Made by a program: the position numbers and the translations under genes
The notes under the pieces: model-generated
What the model saw: only the letters and a program-made list of their open reading frames with translations
Databases searched by the model: none
Told to the model about the DNA's origin: nothing
In this document: positions 8,756 to 16,271 of the stretch, piece after piece
Numbering within the stretch: position 1 is the stretch's first letter
Layout: each line of letters starts with the position of its first letter
Assembly: GCA_021158435.1 (NCBI GenBank)
Contig: JAGGUQ010000005.1
Coordinates: 64,527 to 99,487, forward strand
DNA length: 34,961 nucleotides
Origin: a bacterium
GTDB lineage: Bacteria > Patescibacteriota > Patescibacteriia > UBA2591 > MWDC01
Reading direction: 5' to 3'

Positions 8756-8783
8756 TTGTTTTATAATTTTCAGATATTATAAT
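8756..8783 (+). promoter_or_regulatory. Candidate promoter for the corA-cysS unit
   Basis: A perfect TATAAT (8778-8783) lies 6 nt before the corA ATG, with a weak TTGTTT 16 nt upstream of it. Another TATAAT lies at 8762-8767. If the nearer box is used, transcription would begin at or next to the ATG, making corA leaderless. This agrees with the absence of a Shine-Dalgarno sequence. Confidence 0.4.
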
Positions 8784-8789
8784 ATTAAC

Positions 8790-9719
8790 ATGAATAAAAC
8801 ATCTATTCAAGAAATCAAAAAGAACAACATTCGCTGGATTAATGTCAATCGTATTACTGAATGGGAAATCAAGTACCTTGAAAACAGGTTTCATTTTCAT
8901 ATTCTTCATCTAAATGATTGCTTATCTTTAAGCCAAAAGCCGAAAATCGAAAAATACCAAGACTATATTTTTATGGCAATGATTTTCCCTATTTATCATA
9001 ATAAGCAAAGGAAGATCATTCCTACAGAAGTAGATTTTTTTATTGGGAAAGACTTTTTAGTTACTGTTCATAGAAATGAACTAATTCCTTTAATTAATTT
9101 CTTTAATTTATGTAAAATTGACTCTTCTCAAGCTGAAAAGTATATTTCCAACAGCCCCATTCACCTTGTTTATGCTATTTTAAAAAATATTGCCGACTAT
9201 TGTCTTCCTATTCTTGATACTCTTAATTCTAACATCTCTAATATTGAAGAAAATATAATCAAAGGATATGAAAAAAACATGGTTAAAGAAATTCTCGTTG
9301 TTAAGAGAAATATTATCAGCTTTAGACAAATCACCCAAAGTTATCGTTTAATTATTTCTAGGTTAATAAAAATATGCGAGGAATTCTTTTCCCTTAATTC
9401 ACTTAAAATATACCTTCAGGAATTATTAGAAACAACTGAGGAAATTTGGTTTGCTTTAGAAAATTTAAGCCAATGTATTGAAACCATTGAAACTACAAAC
9501 AATTCTTTAATATCTTTCCGACTTAATGAAATTATCAAAATCCTTACAATCATTTCGGTAATATTTCTTCCTCTTACCCTACTCAGCTCCTTGTTTGCTA
9601 TGGAAGTTCCTAACCTGCCTTTTAGCAAAAACCCCTATGGATTCTCAATTATTCTTTCAATAATGGCTGGCGTTTCCCTTCTTATGATAATTGTGTTTAA
9701 AAAGAAAAAATGGTTTTAA
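8790..9719 (+). CDS. CorA-like divalent cation transporter with altered GMN motif
   Basis: This is a CorA/MgtE-type channel-like protein of the CorA superfamily, 309 aa, probably a pentamer in the inner membrane. The N-terminal 200 residues are the cytoplasmic domain (VDFFIGKDFLVTVH is the usual CorA strand pattern), followed by a long helix. TM1 is IIKILTIISVIFLPLTLLSSLF and TM2 is near the C-terminus, ending in the typical KKKKW basic tail. The signature YGMN after TM1 is replaced here by FAME (residues 269-272), although the flanking residues align well. Mg2+ transport by classical CorA needs GMN, so the substrate or mechanism may differ. The stop overlaps the start of cysS by 10 nt. Confidence 0.85.
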   Translation: MNKTSIQEIKKNNIRWINVNRITEWEIKYLENRFHFHILHLNDCLSLSQKPKIEKYQDYIFMAMIFPIYHNKQRKIIPTEVDFFIGKDFLVTVHRNELIPLINFFNLCKIDSSQAEKYISNSPIHLVYAILKNIADYCLPILDTLNSNISNIEENIIKGYEKNMVKEILVVKRNIISFRQITQSYRLIISRLIKICEEFFSLNSLKIYLQELLETTEEIWFALENLSQCIETIETTNNSLISFRLNEIIKILTIISVIFLPLTLLSSLFAMEVPNLPFSKNPYGFSIILSIMAGVSLLMIIVFKKKKWF

Positions 9720-11146
9720 AATTTTATAATACTTTAGGGAGAAAAAAAATGGTCTTTTCTCCTATAAAGGACAAAAAAGTTGGACTTTATACATGCGGTC
9801 CAACTGTTTATAATTATGCCCATATTGGCAATTTAAGAACTTACATTTTTGAAGATATTTTAAAACGAGTCTTACTTTTTAATGGGTACAAAGTAAAGCA
9901 TATAATGAATATAACTGATGTAAGTCATTTATCTCAAGATGAAGGAGAAAGAGGAGAAGATAAAATGATTCTTGCTTTAAAAAGAGAAAATAAAGAATTA
10001 ACTCCAAAAGCTTTGTTTGAAATTGCCAATTTCTATACTAAAGCATTTAATCAAGATATAAAAAAACTAAATATTCTTAAACCAACAAAACAAATTAAAG
10101 CAACCAGCTGCATTAAACAAATTATCAAACTAATCAAAAAAATAGAAAAAAATGGATATACTTACCAAACCTCTTTAGCCCTTTATTTTAACGTCAAAAA
10201 ATTTAAAAACTATACCCAATTAGCTGGGCAAGAATTAGAAGAAAAAATAAAAGCAGCAAGAAAAGAAATTGTTGTTGACCCAGAAAAGAAACATCCTGCT
10301 GATTTTGTTCTTTGGTTTAAATTAGCTGGCCCTCATAAAAATCATATTCTTCATTGGCCATCTCCTTGGGGAGAAGGATTCCCTGGATGGCACATTGAAT
10401 GTTCAGCAATTAGCCTGGCTAATTTAGGTGTTCCTTTTGACATTCACTGCGGAGGAATTGATCATATTCCTGTTCATCACACTAATGAAATTGCCCAAAA
10501 CGAGGCTGCTTATGGAAGAAAAACAGTTAATTTTTGGATGCACGGAGCTTTCCTTTGTTTAGATAAAGAAAAAATGGCTAAATCTAAGGGCAATTTTCTT
10601 AACTTGAATGAACTCATTAAAAAAGGATATCACCCTCTTGCTTACCGATATCTAACTTTAACTGCTCATTATCGGCAACCACTAAATTTTTCTCTTGAAT
10701 CACTAAATTCTGCTCAAAATGCACTTTTTTCACTTTGGCAAAGTTTAACCACTTTCCCAAAGCCTACAAGAATATCTAACAATTATCTCAAAAAATTTAA
10801 GGAAGCTGTTAATGATGACTTAAATATGCCCAAAGCCATTTCACTAACCTGGGAATTAGTTAAGTCAGAAATTCCAAATAGTGAAAAATTGGCTACTTTA
10901 TTAGAATTTGATAAAGTTCTTGGTTTGAATTTTAAAAAAGTTTGGAGCAATTATAGAAAAATACCAAAACAAATAATCAATCTTGGTAAACAAAGAGAAA
11001 AATTAAGACAAAAAAAAGAATTTGAAAAAGCAGATAAAATAAGGAGAAAAATAAAAGACCTTGGATATTCTGTAGAAGACACATCTCAAGGTCCTATATT
11101 CAAAAAAATATTTAAACCAACTGACTTAATAAAACTTAAAGACTAA
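9710..11146 (+). CDS. cysS: Cysteinyl-tRNA synthetase
   Basis: It charges tRNA-Cys with cysteine. It is class I, 478 aa (normal length about 460). Visible signatures are [13 protein letters not shown], with zinc ligand Cys29 and the HIGH-like HIGN (38-41), [10 protein letters not shown] with zinc ligand Cys231, HHTNEIAQ with His256 and Glu260, and the KMSKS-like loop KMAKS (288-292). The C-terminal third is the helical tRNA-binding part, with [20 protein letters not shown] typical of CysRS. The start lies inside the end of corA, so translation is probably coupled. The gene converges on rplA and the two coding regions overlap by 11 nt at their 3' ends. Confidence 0.96.
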   Translation: MVLKFYNTLGRKKMVFSPIKDKKVGLYTCGPTVYNYAHIGNLRTYIFEDILKRVLLFNGYKVKHIMNITDVSHLSQDEGERGEDKMILALKRENKELTPKALFEIANFYTKAFNQDIKKLNILKPTKQIKATSCIKQIIKLIKKIEKNGYTYQTSLALYFNVKKFKNYTQLAGQELEEKIKAARKEIVVDPEKKHPADFVLWFKLAGPHKNHILHWPSPWGEGFPGWHIECSAISLANLGVPFDIHCGGIDHIPVHHTNEIAQNEAAYGRKTVNFWMHGAFLCLDKEKMAKSKGNFLNLNELIKKGYHPLAYRYLTLTAHYRQPLNFSLESLNSAQNALFSLWQSLTTFPKPTRISNNYLKKFKEAVNDDLNMPKAISLTWELVKSEIPNSEKLATLLEFDKVLGLNFKKVWSNYRKIPKQIINLGKQREKLRQKKEFEKADKIRRKIKDLGYSVEDTSQGPIFKKIFKPTDLIKLKD

Positions 11147-11807
11147 TCTTAATTCCTGGTCCCATTGTTGATGATATAGTTATACTCTTTATATAATTCT
11201 TCTTCACTTTTGGCGGCTTTAAGTTCTGTACTTCTTCAATAGCTGCCTTTATATTTTCTATAATTTTCTCTTTATCCCAAGACAATTTCCCAACTGGCAA
11301 ATGAACATTGCCGCTTTCATCATTTCTAAAGTTTATCTTTCCTTTTCTAAAACTTTCTACTGCTTCTGAAAAATTACTCGTTACAGTCCCAGCTTTAGGT
11401 GAAGGCATCAAACCTTTTGGACCTAAAATTCGAGCAATGATTGCCAAATCACTCATAATATCTGGATCAGCTAAAGCAATATCAAAGTCTGCCCTTCCTG
11501 TTTCTTTTATTTCTTCTATTAATTCCTTGCCCCCAACAATATCTGCTCCTGTCTTTTTTGCTGATTGGATATTTTTATCAGAAGAAAAAATTGCAATTCT
11601 TCTAGACTTCACTGGTCCATGAGGCAAACTAATACTTCCTTTTACTAATTGTAAAGTTTTGCTTGGATCAATCCCTAATCGAAAATGTATTTCTACTGTC
11701 TCGTCAAACCGAGGCTTGTAATTATTCTTTAAAAAATCTACTGCCTCTTCTAAAGAATAAGTTTTATCTTCTAATTCCTTTTTCAATCTTTTGTTTTTTT
11801 TAGTCAT
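11136..11807 (-). CDS. rplA: Ribosomal protein L1
   Basis: This is the large-subunit protein of the L1 stalk, which binds 23S rRNA and helps release deacylated tRNA. The length of 223 aa is typical. Recognisable parts are FDETVEIHFRLGIDPSK near the N-terminus, the RNA-binding loop GPKGLMPSPKAGTV and the C-terminal [12 protein letters not shown]. It is the last gene of secE-nusG-rplK-rplA, 16 nt after rplK. In many bacteria L1 represses its own operon through an mRNA mimic of its rRNA site; I did not identify such a site here. rplJ and rplL do not follow it. cysS converges on it instead. Confidence 0.97.
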   Translation of the reverse strand: MTKKNKRLKKELEDKTYSLEEAVDFLKNNYKPRFDETVEIHFRLGIDPSKTLQLVKGSISLPHGPVKSRRIAIFSSDKNIQSAKKTGADIVGGKELIEEIKETGRADFDIALADPDIMSDLAIIARILGPKGLMPSPKAGTVTSNFSEAVESFRKGKINFRNDESGNVHLPVGKLSWDKEKIIENIKAAIEEVQNLKPPKVKKNYIKSITISSTMGPGIKISL

Positions 11808-11823
11808 ATTTTCTTAACTTAAT

Positions 11824-12249
11824 CTAATCAACTATCTCAATACCCATTTGTCTGGCTGTGCCAGCCACAATCTTTATTGCCTGGTTAATATCATTGGTAT
11901 TTAAATCAGGCAATTTTTTTAAAGCAATTTCTTTAAGTTGCTCCTTAGTTATTTTCCCTACTTTTTTCTGTAAAGAATTTGGCGACCCTTTTTCTATCTT
12001 TGCTGCTTTTTTCAACAAATCAGAAGTCAAAGGAGTTTTAACATGAAAACTATATGTCCTATCTTCATAAACCTCAATCACTACCGGCAAAACACTCCCT
12101 TTTTGTTCTTGAGTTTGTGCATTAAACTTAGAACAAAATTCGCCAATATTAAGACCATGCTGGCCTAAGGCAGGCCCAACTGGAGGGGCTGGGTTTGCCT
12201 CACCTGCTGGAATTTGAAGTTTAATTACTGCTTTTACTTTTTTTGCCAT
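11824..12249 (-). CDS. rplK: Ribosomal protein L11
   Basis: This is the large-subunit protein of the GTPase-associated centre, 141 aa as usual. The N-terminal domain has [20 protein letters not shown] and [12 protein letters not shown]. The C-terminal rRNA-binding domain carries [15 protein letters not shown] and the ending [12 protein letters not shown]. It lies 2 nt after nusG and before rplA. No Shine-Dalgarno site is seen before its ATG (AAGAAAATATAAATATG). Confidence 0.97.
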   Translation of the reverse strand: MAKKVKAVIKLQIPAGEANPAPPVGPALGQHGLNIGEFCSKFNAQTQEQKGSVLPVVIEVYEDRTYSFHVKTPLTSDLLKKAAKIEKGSPNSLQKKVGKITKEQLKEIALKKLPDLNTNDINQAIKIVAGTARQMGIEIVD

Positions 12250-12251
12250 AT

Positions 12252-12794
12252 TTATATTTTCTTAACTTGGAGAAAATCCAAATCTAAAGGAGTTTCTCTC
12301 CCAAACATATCAATTAAAACCTTTACCCTGCCTTTTTCTTCATCTACTTCTGCTACTTTCCCTTCAAAATTTTTAAAAGGTCCATCAGTTACTTTTACAG
12401 TTGTTCCTGGAATTAAATCAATTTTGTATTTAGGCTCTTCTACTCCCATTCTTTTCATTATTGCTTCAACCTCTTCTTTTTTTAAGGGTGTAGGAATAAC
12501 ACCTGAGCCAATAAAGCCTGTAACATTAGGGGTATTTCTTACTACATACCAAGAATCATCTGTAACAATCATTTCAACCAAAACATAACCAGGGAAAATT
12601 TTTTCTCTAACTACCTTTCTTTTCCCTCCTTTTATTTTTATTCTTTTTTCTGTAGGAACTAAAATATTAAATATCTTATCTCCCATATCCATAGATTCAA
12701 CCCGCTGACGCAAAGCTTCAGCTACTCTTTCTTCATAACCAGAATAAGTATGAATAGAATACCATCTTCTTCCTTGCTGTATTTGTTTAGCCAT
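12252..12794 (-). CDS. nusG: Transcription termination/antitermination factor NusG
   Basis: It binds RNA polymerase and couples transcription to translation or Rho. At 180 aa it is the normal bacterial length. The N-terminal NGN domain shows [20 protein letters not shown] and [11 protein letters not shown], then [12 protein letters not shown]. The KOW domain is at the C-terminus ([30 protein letters not shown]). It sits between secE (2 nt upstream) and rplK (2 nt downstream), the standard bacterial order. Confidence 0.97.
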   Translation of the reverse strand: MAKQIQQGRRWYSIHTYSGYEERVAEALRQRVESMDMGDKIFNILVPTEKRIKIKGGKRKVVREKIFPGYVLVEMIVTDDSWYVVRNTPNVTGFIGSGVIPTPLKKEEVEAIMKRMGVEEPKYKIDLIPGTTVKVTDGPFKNFEGKVAEVDEEKGRVKVLIDMFGRETPLDLDFLQVKKI

Positions 12795-12796
12795 AA

Positions 12797-12982
12797 TTAA
12801 GCAATTATTAACTGGAAAATTTTAGTTAAAATAAAGTCAAGCAGACCTAAAAAACCAGCCAAAACTAAACTAACACTTATAACAAGCAAAGTATATGTCA
12901 TTGCCTCTTTTTTTGAGGGCCAAATTACCTTTTTAATTTCCTCTTTAGATTCCTTAATATAATTTACAACCTTTTTAATCAT
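12797..12982 (-). CDS. secE: Preprotein translocase subunit SecE
   Basis: This is the small stabilising subunit of the SecYEG channel. At 61 aa it is the short, single-helix form. The conserved cytoplasmic amphipathic part reads SKEEIKKVIWPSKKEAMTYT, followed by one transmembrane helix (LLVISVSLVLAGFLGLLDFILTKIF). It is the first gene of the secE-nusG-rplK-rplA unit and has a good promoter 33-60 nt upstream. Confidence 0.95.
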   Translation of the reverse strand: MIKKVVNYIKESKEEIKKVIWPSKKEAMTYTLLVISVSLVLAGFLGLLDFILTKIFQLIIA

Positions 12983-13014
12983 ATAATTAGATTCTATTAA
13001 AAACTAGTAAAAAT

Positions 13015-13042
13015 ACTATAGCAAAAAATAGAAATTTATCAA
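13015..13042 (-). promoter_or_regulatory. Promoter of the secE-nusG-rplK-rplA operon
   Basis: On the minus strand TTGATA (13042-13037) is followed after 16 nt by TATAGT (13020-13015). The -10 is preceded by TGC, an extended -10 (TGCTATAGT). It lies in the short gap between the parA stop and secE, about 33 nt before the secE ATG. Confidence 0.65.
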
Positions 13043-13048
13043 GTTGCC

Positions 13049-13813
13049 TTATTTATTCTCTACCTCTAAGTAGAAAATAAACTCTTCTCCCAAACGGCGG
13101 TAAGCTTTTGCTCCTCGACAAAATGAATTATAATCAAAAATGCACAACCCAAAACTAGGTGCTTCTGCCAACCGAATATTTCTGGGAATAACTGTCTTAA
13201 AAATCCGATAAGGGAAATTTTTATGTAAATTCTCCAGAACTTCCTGGGGTAATCGAGATCTTTCATCATACATTGTTAAAACAGCCCCTAATATAGAAAT
13301 GTCCGAAGAAAAATTATTCTGAACCAATTTTATAGTGTTTAAAAGCCCGCTCAATCCCTCCAAGGCATAATATTCTGCCTGAACTGGTATCAAAACTAAT
13401 GAACTAGCAACCAAACTATTAATTGTCAAAAGACCCAAAGAAGGAGGGGTGTCAATAAAAACAAAATCAAAATCCTGAGGAATATTTAAAATAAAGTTTT
13501 TTAAAATTTTCTCTCTTTGCTCAAGATTAACCATTTCTATGCCTGCTCCAGCTAAATCAGAATTTGAAGGAATGATAAATAAATTTTCTTTTACCTTTCG
13601 GATTACATCTTTGTAAGAACTCTTTCCACTTAAAGCTTCATATATTCCTGGTTTTAAATCTCTTATCCCTAAACCAGAACTAGCATTCGCCTGCGGATCA
13701 AAATCAATTATTAAAACCTTCCTCCCTATTAATGACAAATAAGCAGCTAAATTTATAACTGTTGTAGTTTTTCCTGTACCTCCTTTTTGATTAACAGCTG
13801 AAATTATTTTCAT
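13049..13813 (-). CDS. ParA/Soj-family ATPase
   Basis: This is a chromosome-partition type P-loop ATPase, 254 aa, the usual Soj length. It has the deviant Walker A KGGTGKTTT (residues 10-18), the LIIDFDPQANASSGLG switch, the Walker B-like FVFIDTPPSLG, and the VIPRNIRLAEAPSFG region typical of chromosomal ParA. It would act on the nucleoid with ParB and parS. No parB lies next to it in this window: downstream is secE and upstream the divergent tRNA-Leu. No Shine-Dalgarno site precedes the ATG. It could also be an orphan ParA that positions another cargo. Confidence 0.9.
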   Translation of the reverse strand: MKIISAVNQKGGTGKTTTVINLAAYLSLIGRKVLIIDFDPQANASSGLGIRDLKPGIYEALSGKSSYKDVIRKVKENLFIIPSNSDLAGAGIEMVNLEQREKILKNFILNIPQDFDFVFIDTPPSLGLLTINSLVASSLVLIPVQAEYYALEGLSGLLNTIKLVQNNFSSDISILGAVLTMYDERSRLPQEVLENLHKNFPYRIFKTVIPRNIRLAEAPSFGLCIFDYNSFCRGAKAYRRLGEEFIFYLEVENK

Positions 13814-13855
13814 AGTTTTATATTTTTATTTTTAATTTAAACAAAAAAACACTCC

Positions 13856-13883
13856 TTGACAAGGGGCTTAATCTTTTTATACT
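13856..13883 (+). promoter_or_regulatory. Promoter of tRNA-Leu, overlapping a divergent -35 for parA
   Basis: TTGACA (13856-13861) and TATACT (13878-13883) are separated by 16 nt, and the tRNA starts 13 nt after the -10. The -35 sits in CCTTGACAAGG, which read on the other strand is CCTTGTCAAGG, so it also supplies a TTGTCA for parA in the opposite direction (17 nt to a weak TAAATT). Confidence 0.7.
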
Positions 13884-13895
13884 TAACAAAAGTAA

Positions 13896-13979
13896 GGGGA
13901 TGTGTTGGAATTGGTAGACAAGGAGGTCTCAAAAACCTCTGGACGCAAGTCCATGTGGGTTCGAGTCCCACCATCCCCA
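13896..13979 (+). tRNA. tRNA-Leu (anticodon CAA)
   Basis: It folds as a class II tRNA of 84 nt. Acceptor GGGGATG pairs with CATCCCC, and the discriminator is A. The anticodon arm is GAGGT-CTCAAAA-ACCTC, giving anticodon CAA (Leu, codon UUG). A long variable arm and the TTCGAGT T-loop follow. No CCA is encoded; the next bases are CTTAA. It has its own promoter and is followed by a hairpin terminator. Confidence 0.95.
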
Positions 13980-14011
13980 CTTAAAATAAATAATGAATTT
14001 AGTTTTAAAAC

Positions 14012-14046
14012 AAAAAGGAAAACCAGTACCTGGTTTTCCTTTTTAT
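14012..14046. terminator. Bidirectional hairpin terminator
   Basis: A long perfect stem, AAAAAGGAAAACCAG / CTGGTTTTCCTTTTT with loop TAC, lies between tRNA-Leu (+) and the last pilin-like gene (-). It has T-runs on both strands, so it can end transcription from either side. Confidence 0.85.
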
Positions 14047-14070
14047 ATACTATCTGTTTTTCTATTTAAC

Positions 14071-14496
14071 CTATTCTCTAGATGGAGTAGTAGTCAGAAT
14101 ATCACTTTGCAGTTTGTCCAAAACAAAACTAACAATACTAAAAGCAAAAACTACAATTAACAAACCTATAATACCACTTACAATTATCTTTTTTGCCTTC
14201 ATTATCTTTTCTTCATTACCCCCAGATGTACCCCAAAGTATTCCAGCATAAATTATCATTATCACCAAAATCAATCCTAAAAAACTTAAAACCAGTCTGC
14301 CAATATTTGCCACCAAAATAAGAGGGTCTACTTTTTTCATTCCTGCTCCTGCAGCTACTTGTTCCAGTTCTTCTTGCTGAGCAAAAATTGGGCTAAAACA
14401 GCTAAACAAAAGCAAACCAGTCAACAAAATTATTTGAACCTGCTGTTTTTTAAACACATTAAACAAATTAAATAAGTTTAGAATAAACTTACCCAT
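14071..14496 (-). CDS. Pilin-like two-helix membrane protein (TSGG family), paralog 4
   Basis: This belongs to the T4SS-pilin-like family (PF18895 type) by pattern, 141 aa. A signal peptide (IILLTGLLLFSCFSPIFAQQ) is followed by a short loop and two membrane helices separated by the conserved turn WGTSGGNEEKIMKAKK. The second helix is IIGLLIVVFAFSIVSFVLDKL. It is the last of four tandem relatives (36 nt after paralog 3). Family resemblance to VirB2/TrbC is in the two-helix layout only. No VirB4 or VirB6 gene is in the window. Function in pilus, secretion or DNA uptake is therefore only inferred. Confidence 0.75.
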   Translation of the reverse strand: MGKFILNLFNLFNVFKKQQVQIILLTGLLLFSCFSPIFAQQEELEQVAAGAGMKKVDPLILVANIGRLVLSFLGLILVIMIIYAGILWGTSGGNEEKIMKAKKIIVSGIIGLLIVVFAFSIVSFVLDKLQSDILTTTPSRE

Positions 14497-14532
14497 TCTT
14501 TTTAGATATTCTTACGTATTATCTTATTTCTT

Positions 14533-14919
14533 CTATTCTGTAGTCAAAATCTTTTCAGAAAGGATATTAATAACAAAAGCAGCAATAGCGTAAGCTAAAA
14601 GACAAATAACTAACCCAATTAAACCATTAATCATTAATTTTTTAGCGTTACTAATCTTTTCTTCATTTCCTCCTGATGTCATCCACTGGAAACCACCGAT
14701 AATTATAATGATTGTGGCAACTAAACCCAAAAATCCAATTATAACCTTAACAACATTACCAATTACTGTAACCAAGTTTGTTTCTGGTAAACCAGTTGTT
14801 TGGGTAAATTCTTCTAAACCTTGAGTTAAAACTAAATCAGCCTTAGCTATTTGAGGGCCAAAAACAATCGCCAAAACTAAAACTCCAGCAAAAATTGGAA
14901 CAATTTTTTTCATTTTCAT
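14533..14919 (-). CDS. Pilin-like two-helix membrane protein (TSGG family), paralog 3
   Basis: 128 aa with signal peptide (IVPIFAGVLVLAIVFGPQIAKA), a short linker and two helices joined by WMTSGGNEEKISNAKK. It is the closest match to paralog 4 around the TSGG turn. Two in-frame ATGs lie 6 nt apart (14919 and 14913). An AGGA sits 9 nt before the second, which may be the real start. A promoter-like TTGACA lies upstream in the 94-nt gap, so this gene and paralog 4 may form their own transcript. Confidence 0.75.
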   Translation of the reverse strand: MKMKKIVPIFAGVLVLAIVFGPQIAKADLVLTQGLEEFTQTTGLPETNLVTVIGNVVKVIIGFLGLVATIIIIIGGFQWMTSGGNEEKISNAKKLMINGLIGLVICLLAYAIAAFVINILSEKILTTE

Positions 14920-14977
14920 ATTTCCTTTCTATACTTTGTTAAAACCTTCAATTCCGACCTTTTTAAAATTATATATT

Positions 14978-15006
14978 CATATTAATAAGGGATACTTTTT
15001 TGTCAA
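14978..15006 (-). promoter_or_regulatory. Candidate promoter before pilin-like paralog 3
   Basis: TTGACA (15006-15001) is followed after 16 nt by TAATAT (minus strand). It lies in the 94-nt gap between paralogs 2 and 3. The same TTTTTTGTCAAGAAA context recurs upstream of thyX. The -10 is only 4/6, so this is moderate evidence. Confidence 0.4.
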
Positions 15007-15013
15007 GAAAAAA

Positions 15014-15379
15014 TTATCCTGCTTTTACAAAAGTATCTAATATAAAAGAAAGGAATGAATAGGCGAAAAAAATAAAAGCAAGTCCTAAGATTGCCCACAA
15101 GATGGTGTCCTTTCCTTTTTTTACTTTGTCAACACTTCCTCCAGAAGTCATCCAAAGAATACCCCCATAAATAAACATTACTAAAGCTATTACACCTGTT
15201 AAACCAAAAATTTTTTTTAAAAGCCCACTAACTACAGTAGTAATAGACTTTCCCTGCAAAGGATTAATTAACTTCGGTGACTCTCCTCCAGCTGCTAAAG
15301 CTTTAGAGCTAAGAGAAAAAACTAAAACGCAAACTAAGATTAAACAAAGGAATAAAGTTTTTTCTTTTGAAAAACGCAT
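15014..15379 (-). CDS. Pilin-like two-helix membrane protein (TSGG family), paralog 2
   Basis: 121 aa: signal peptide (LFLCLILVCVLVFSLSSKALA), a linker, then helix 1 (IFGLTGVIALVMFIYGGILW), the turn MTSGGSVDKVKKGKD and helix 2 (ILWAILGLAFIFFAYSFLSFIL). The turn differs from the other paralogs in having SVDKV in place of NEEKI. It lies 26 nt after the PG-binding paralog, in the same transcription unit as the solute-binding protein. Confidence 0.75.
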   Translation of the reverse strand: MRFSKEKTLFLCLILVCVLVFSLSSKALAAGGESPKLINPLQGKSITTVVSGLLKKIFGLTGVIALVMFIYGGILWMTSGGSVDKVKKGKDTILWAILGLAFIFFAYSFLSFILDTFVKAG

Positions 15380-15405
15380 AGTAAAGAGAAATTTATTAAA
15401 AGATA

Positions 15406-16269
15406 TTAAGGCTCAAGATCGAAATCAAGATCAAAATCTACATCAAGGCTTTCTGCTTCTTTTTCCAAGTACTTCTCATATGTATCTGGCCCAACTATAC
15501 CATCAGCAGTTAAGCCTTCATCCCTTTGAAATTCTTTAGTACATTCCTTAGTCTTCGGGCCAAACTTACCATCTGCTGGCCCGCAGTCATATCCTAGTTC
15601 ATTTAACAACTCCTGATAGTCAGCTACTTCTTGAGATTGGCACCCTCTATCTACTCCAGTCCAGGTACAGCCATAACACCAAGGTCTTGTCTTTGTTGGC
15701 GGGCTAGGACAAATTGGCCATCCTTGAGCTGGCTCTGATGGAACATATTCAGACGCTCCTATAGCATCTAAAACTGTATCAATTATAAAAGAAGAACCAA
15801 TAATAATTATTAACCCAATCACAGCCCCCTTAATAATATTTTTCCCTAAACCTATCTTTTCTGGAGCTCCGCCTGAGGTCATCCATATAATACCACCAAT
15901 AACAAAAAGAACAAGGGCAACTACACCCATATAGCGAAAAATAATATTAGCAACATTTGCTCCTATCCAAAGAAAATCATCCAAAGAACAATCTCCACAA
16001 CAAGCACAATCAGGATTATTATTCAACCAACCAACTTGGCAGGGTTTTGCAGAAGTAAATTGGCATACATTCTCATCACTACAATAACGGCATGTCCCTA
16101 AACACTCCCAAACAAACTCCCCTTTCTGCTGACAGTACCAAGCATCTTCCCTGTCTGGATTAACTCTAATTTTTGAAAACTTAGCAAAAGCCTGATGATA
16201 AGGAAAAACAAGAGAAAACAAAAGGGAGATGAGAAAGAAAAATAAAAATATTTTTTTAAAATTCAACAT
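15406..16269 (-). CDS. Pilin-like TSGG protein fused to Cys-rich and peptidoglycan-binding domains, paralog 1
   Basis: 287 aa with an unusual architecture. After a signal peptide (about 1-29) comes a Cys-rich region with ten cysteines (about 46-94). Then come the two helices with the shared turn WMTSGGAPEKIGLGKN, and four more cysteines (PICPSPP...WCYGCTW...GC). Last is a PG_binding_1 domain (about 212-270: LLNELGYDCGPADGKFGPKT and FQRDEGLTADGIVGPDT). It ends in an acidic tail, DVDFDLDFDLEP. There are 16 cysteines in all, an even number that fits disulfides outside the membrane. It begins 2 nt after the solute-binding gene. The domain order suggests a pilin-like subunit tethered to the cell wall. 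Confidence 0.8.
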   Translation of the reverse strand: MLNFKKIFLFFFLISLLFSLVFPYHQAFAKFSKIRVNPDREDAWYCQQKGEFVWECLGTCRYCSDENVCQFTSAKPCQVGWLNNNPDCACCGDCSLDDFLWIGANVANIIFRYMGVVALVLFVIGGIIWMTSGGAPEKIGLGKNIIKGAVIGLIIIIGSSFIIDTVLDAIGASEYVPSEPAQGWPICPSPPTKTRPWCYGCTWTGVDRGCQSQEVADYQELLNELGYDCGPADGKFGPKTKECTKEFQRDEGLTADGIVGPDTYEKYLEKEAESLDVDFDLDFDLEP

Positions 16270-16271
16270 AT

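Noticed and set aside
8691-8909. 72-codon minus-strand ORF
   Set aside because: It overlaps the start of corA on the other strand, which is clearly coding.
14071-16269. Complete type IV secretion system
   Set aside because: Only pilin-like proteins are present; no ATPase or channel gene is in the window.
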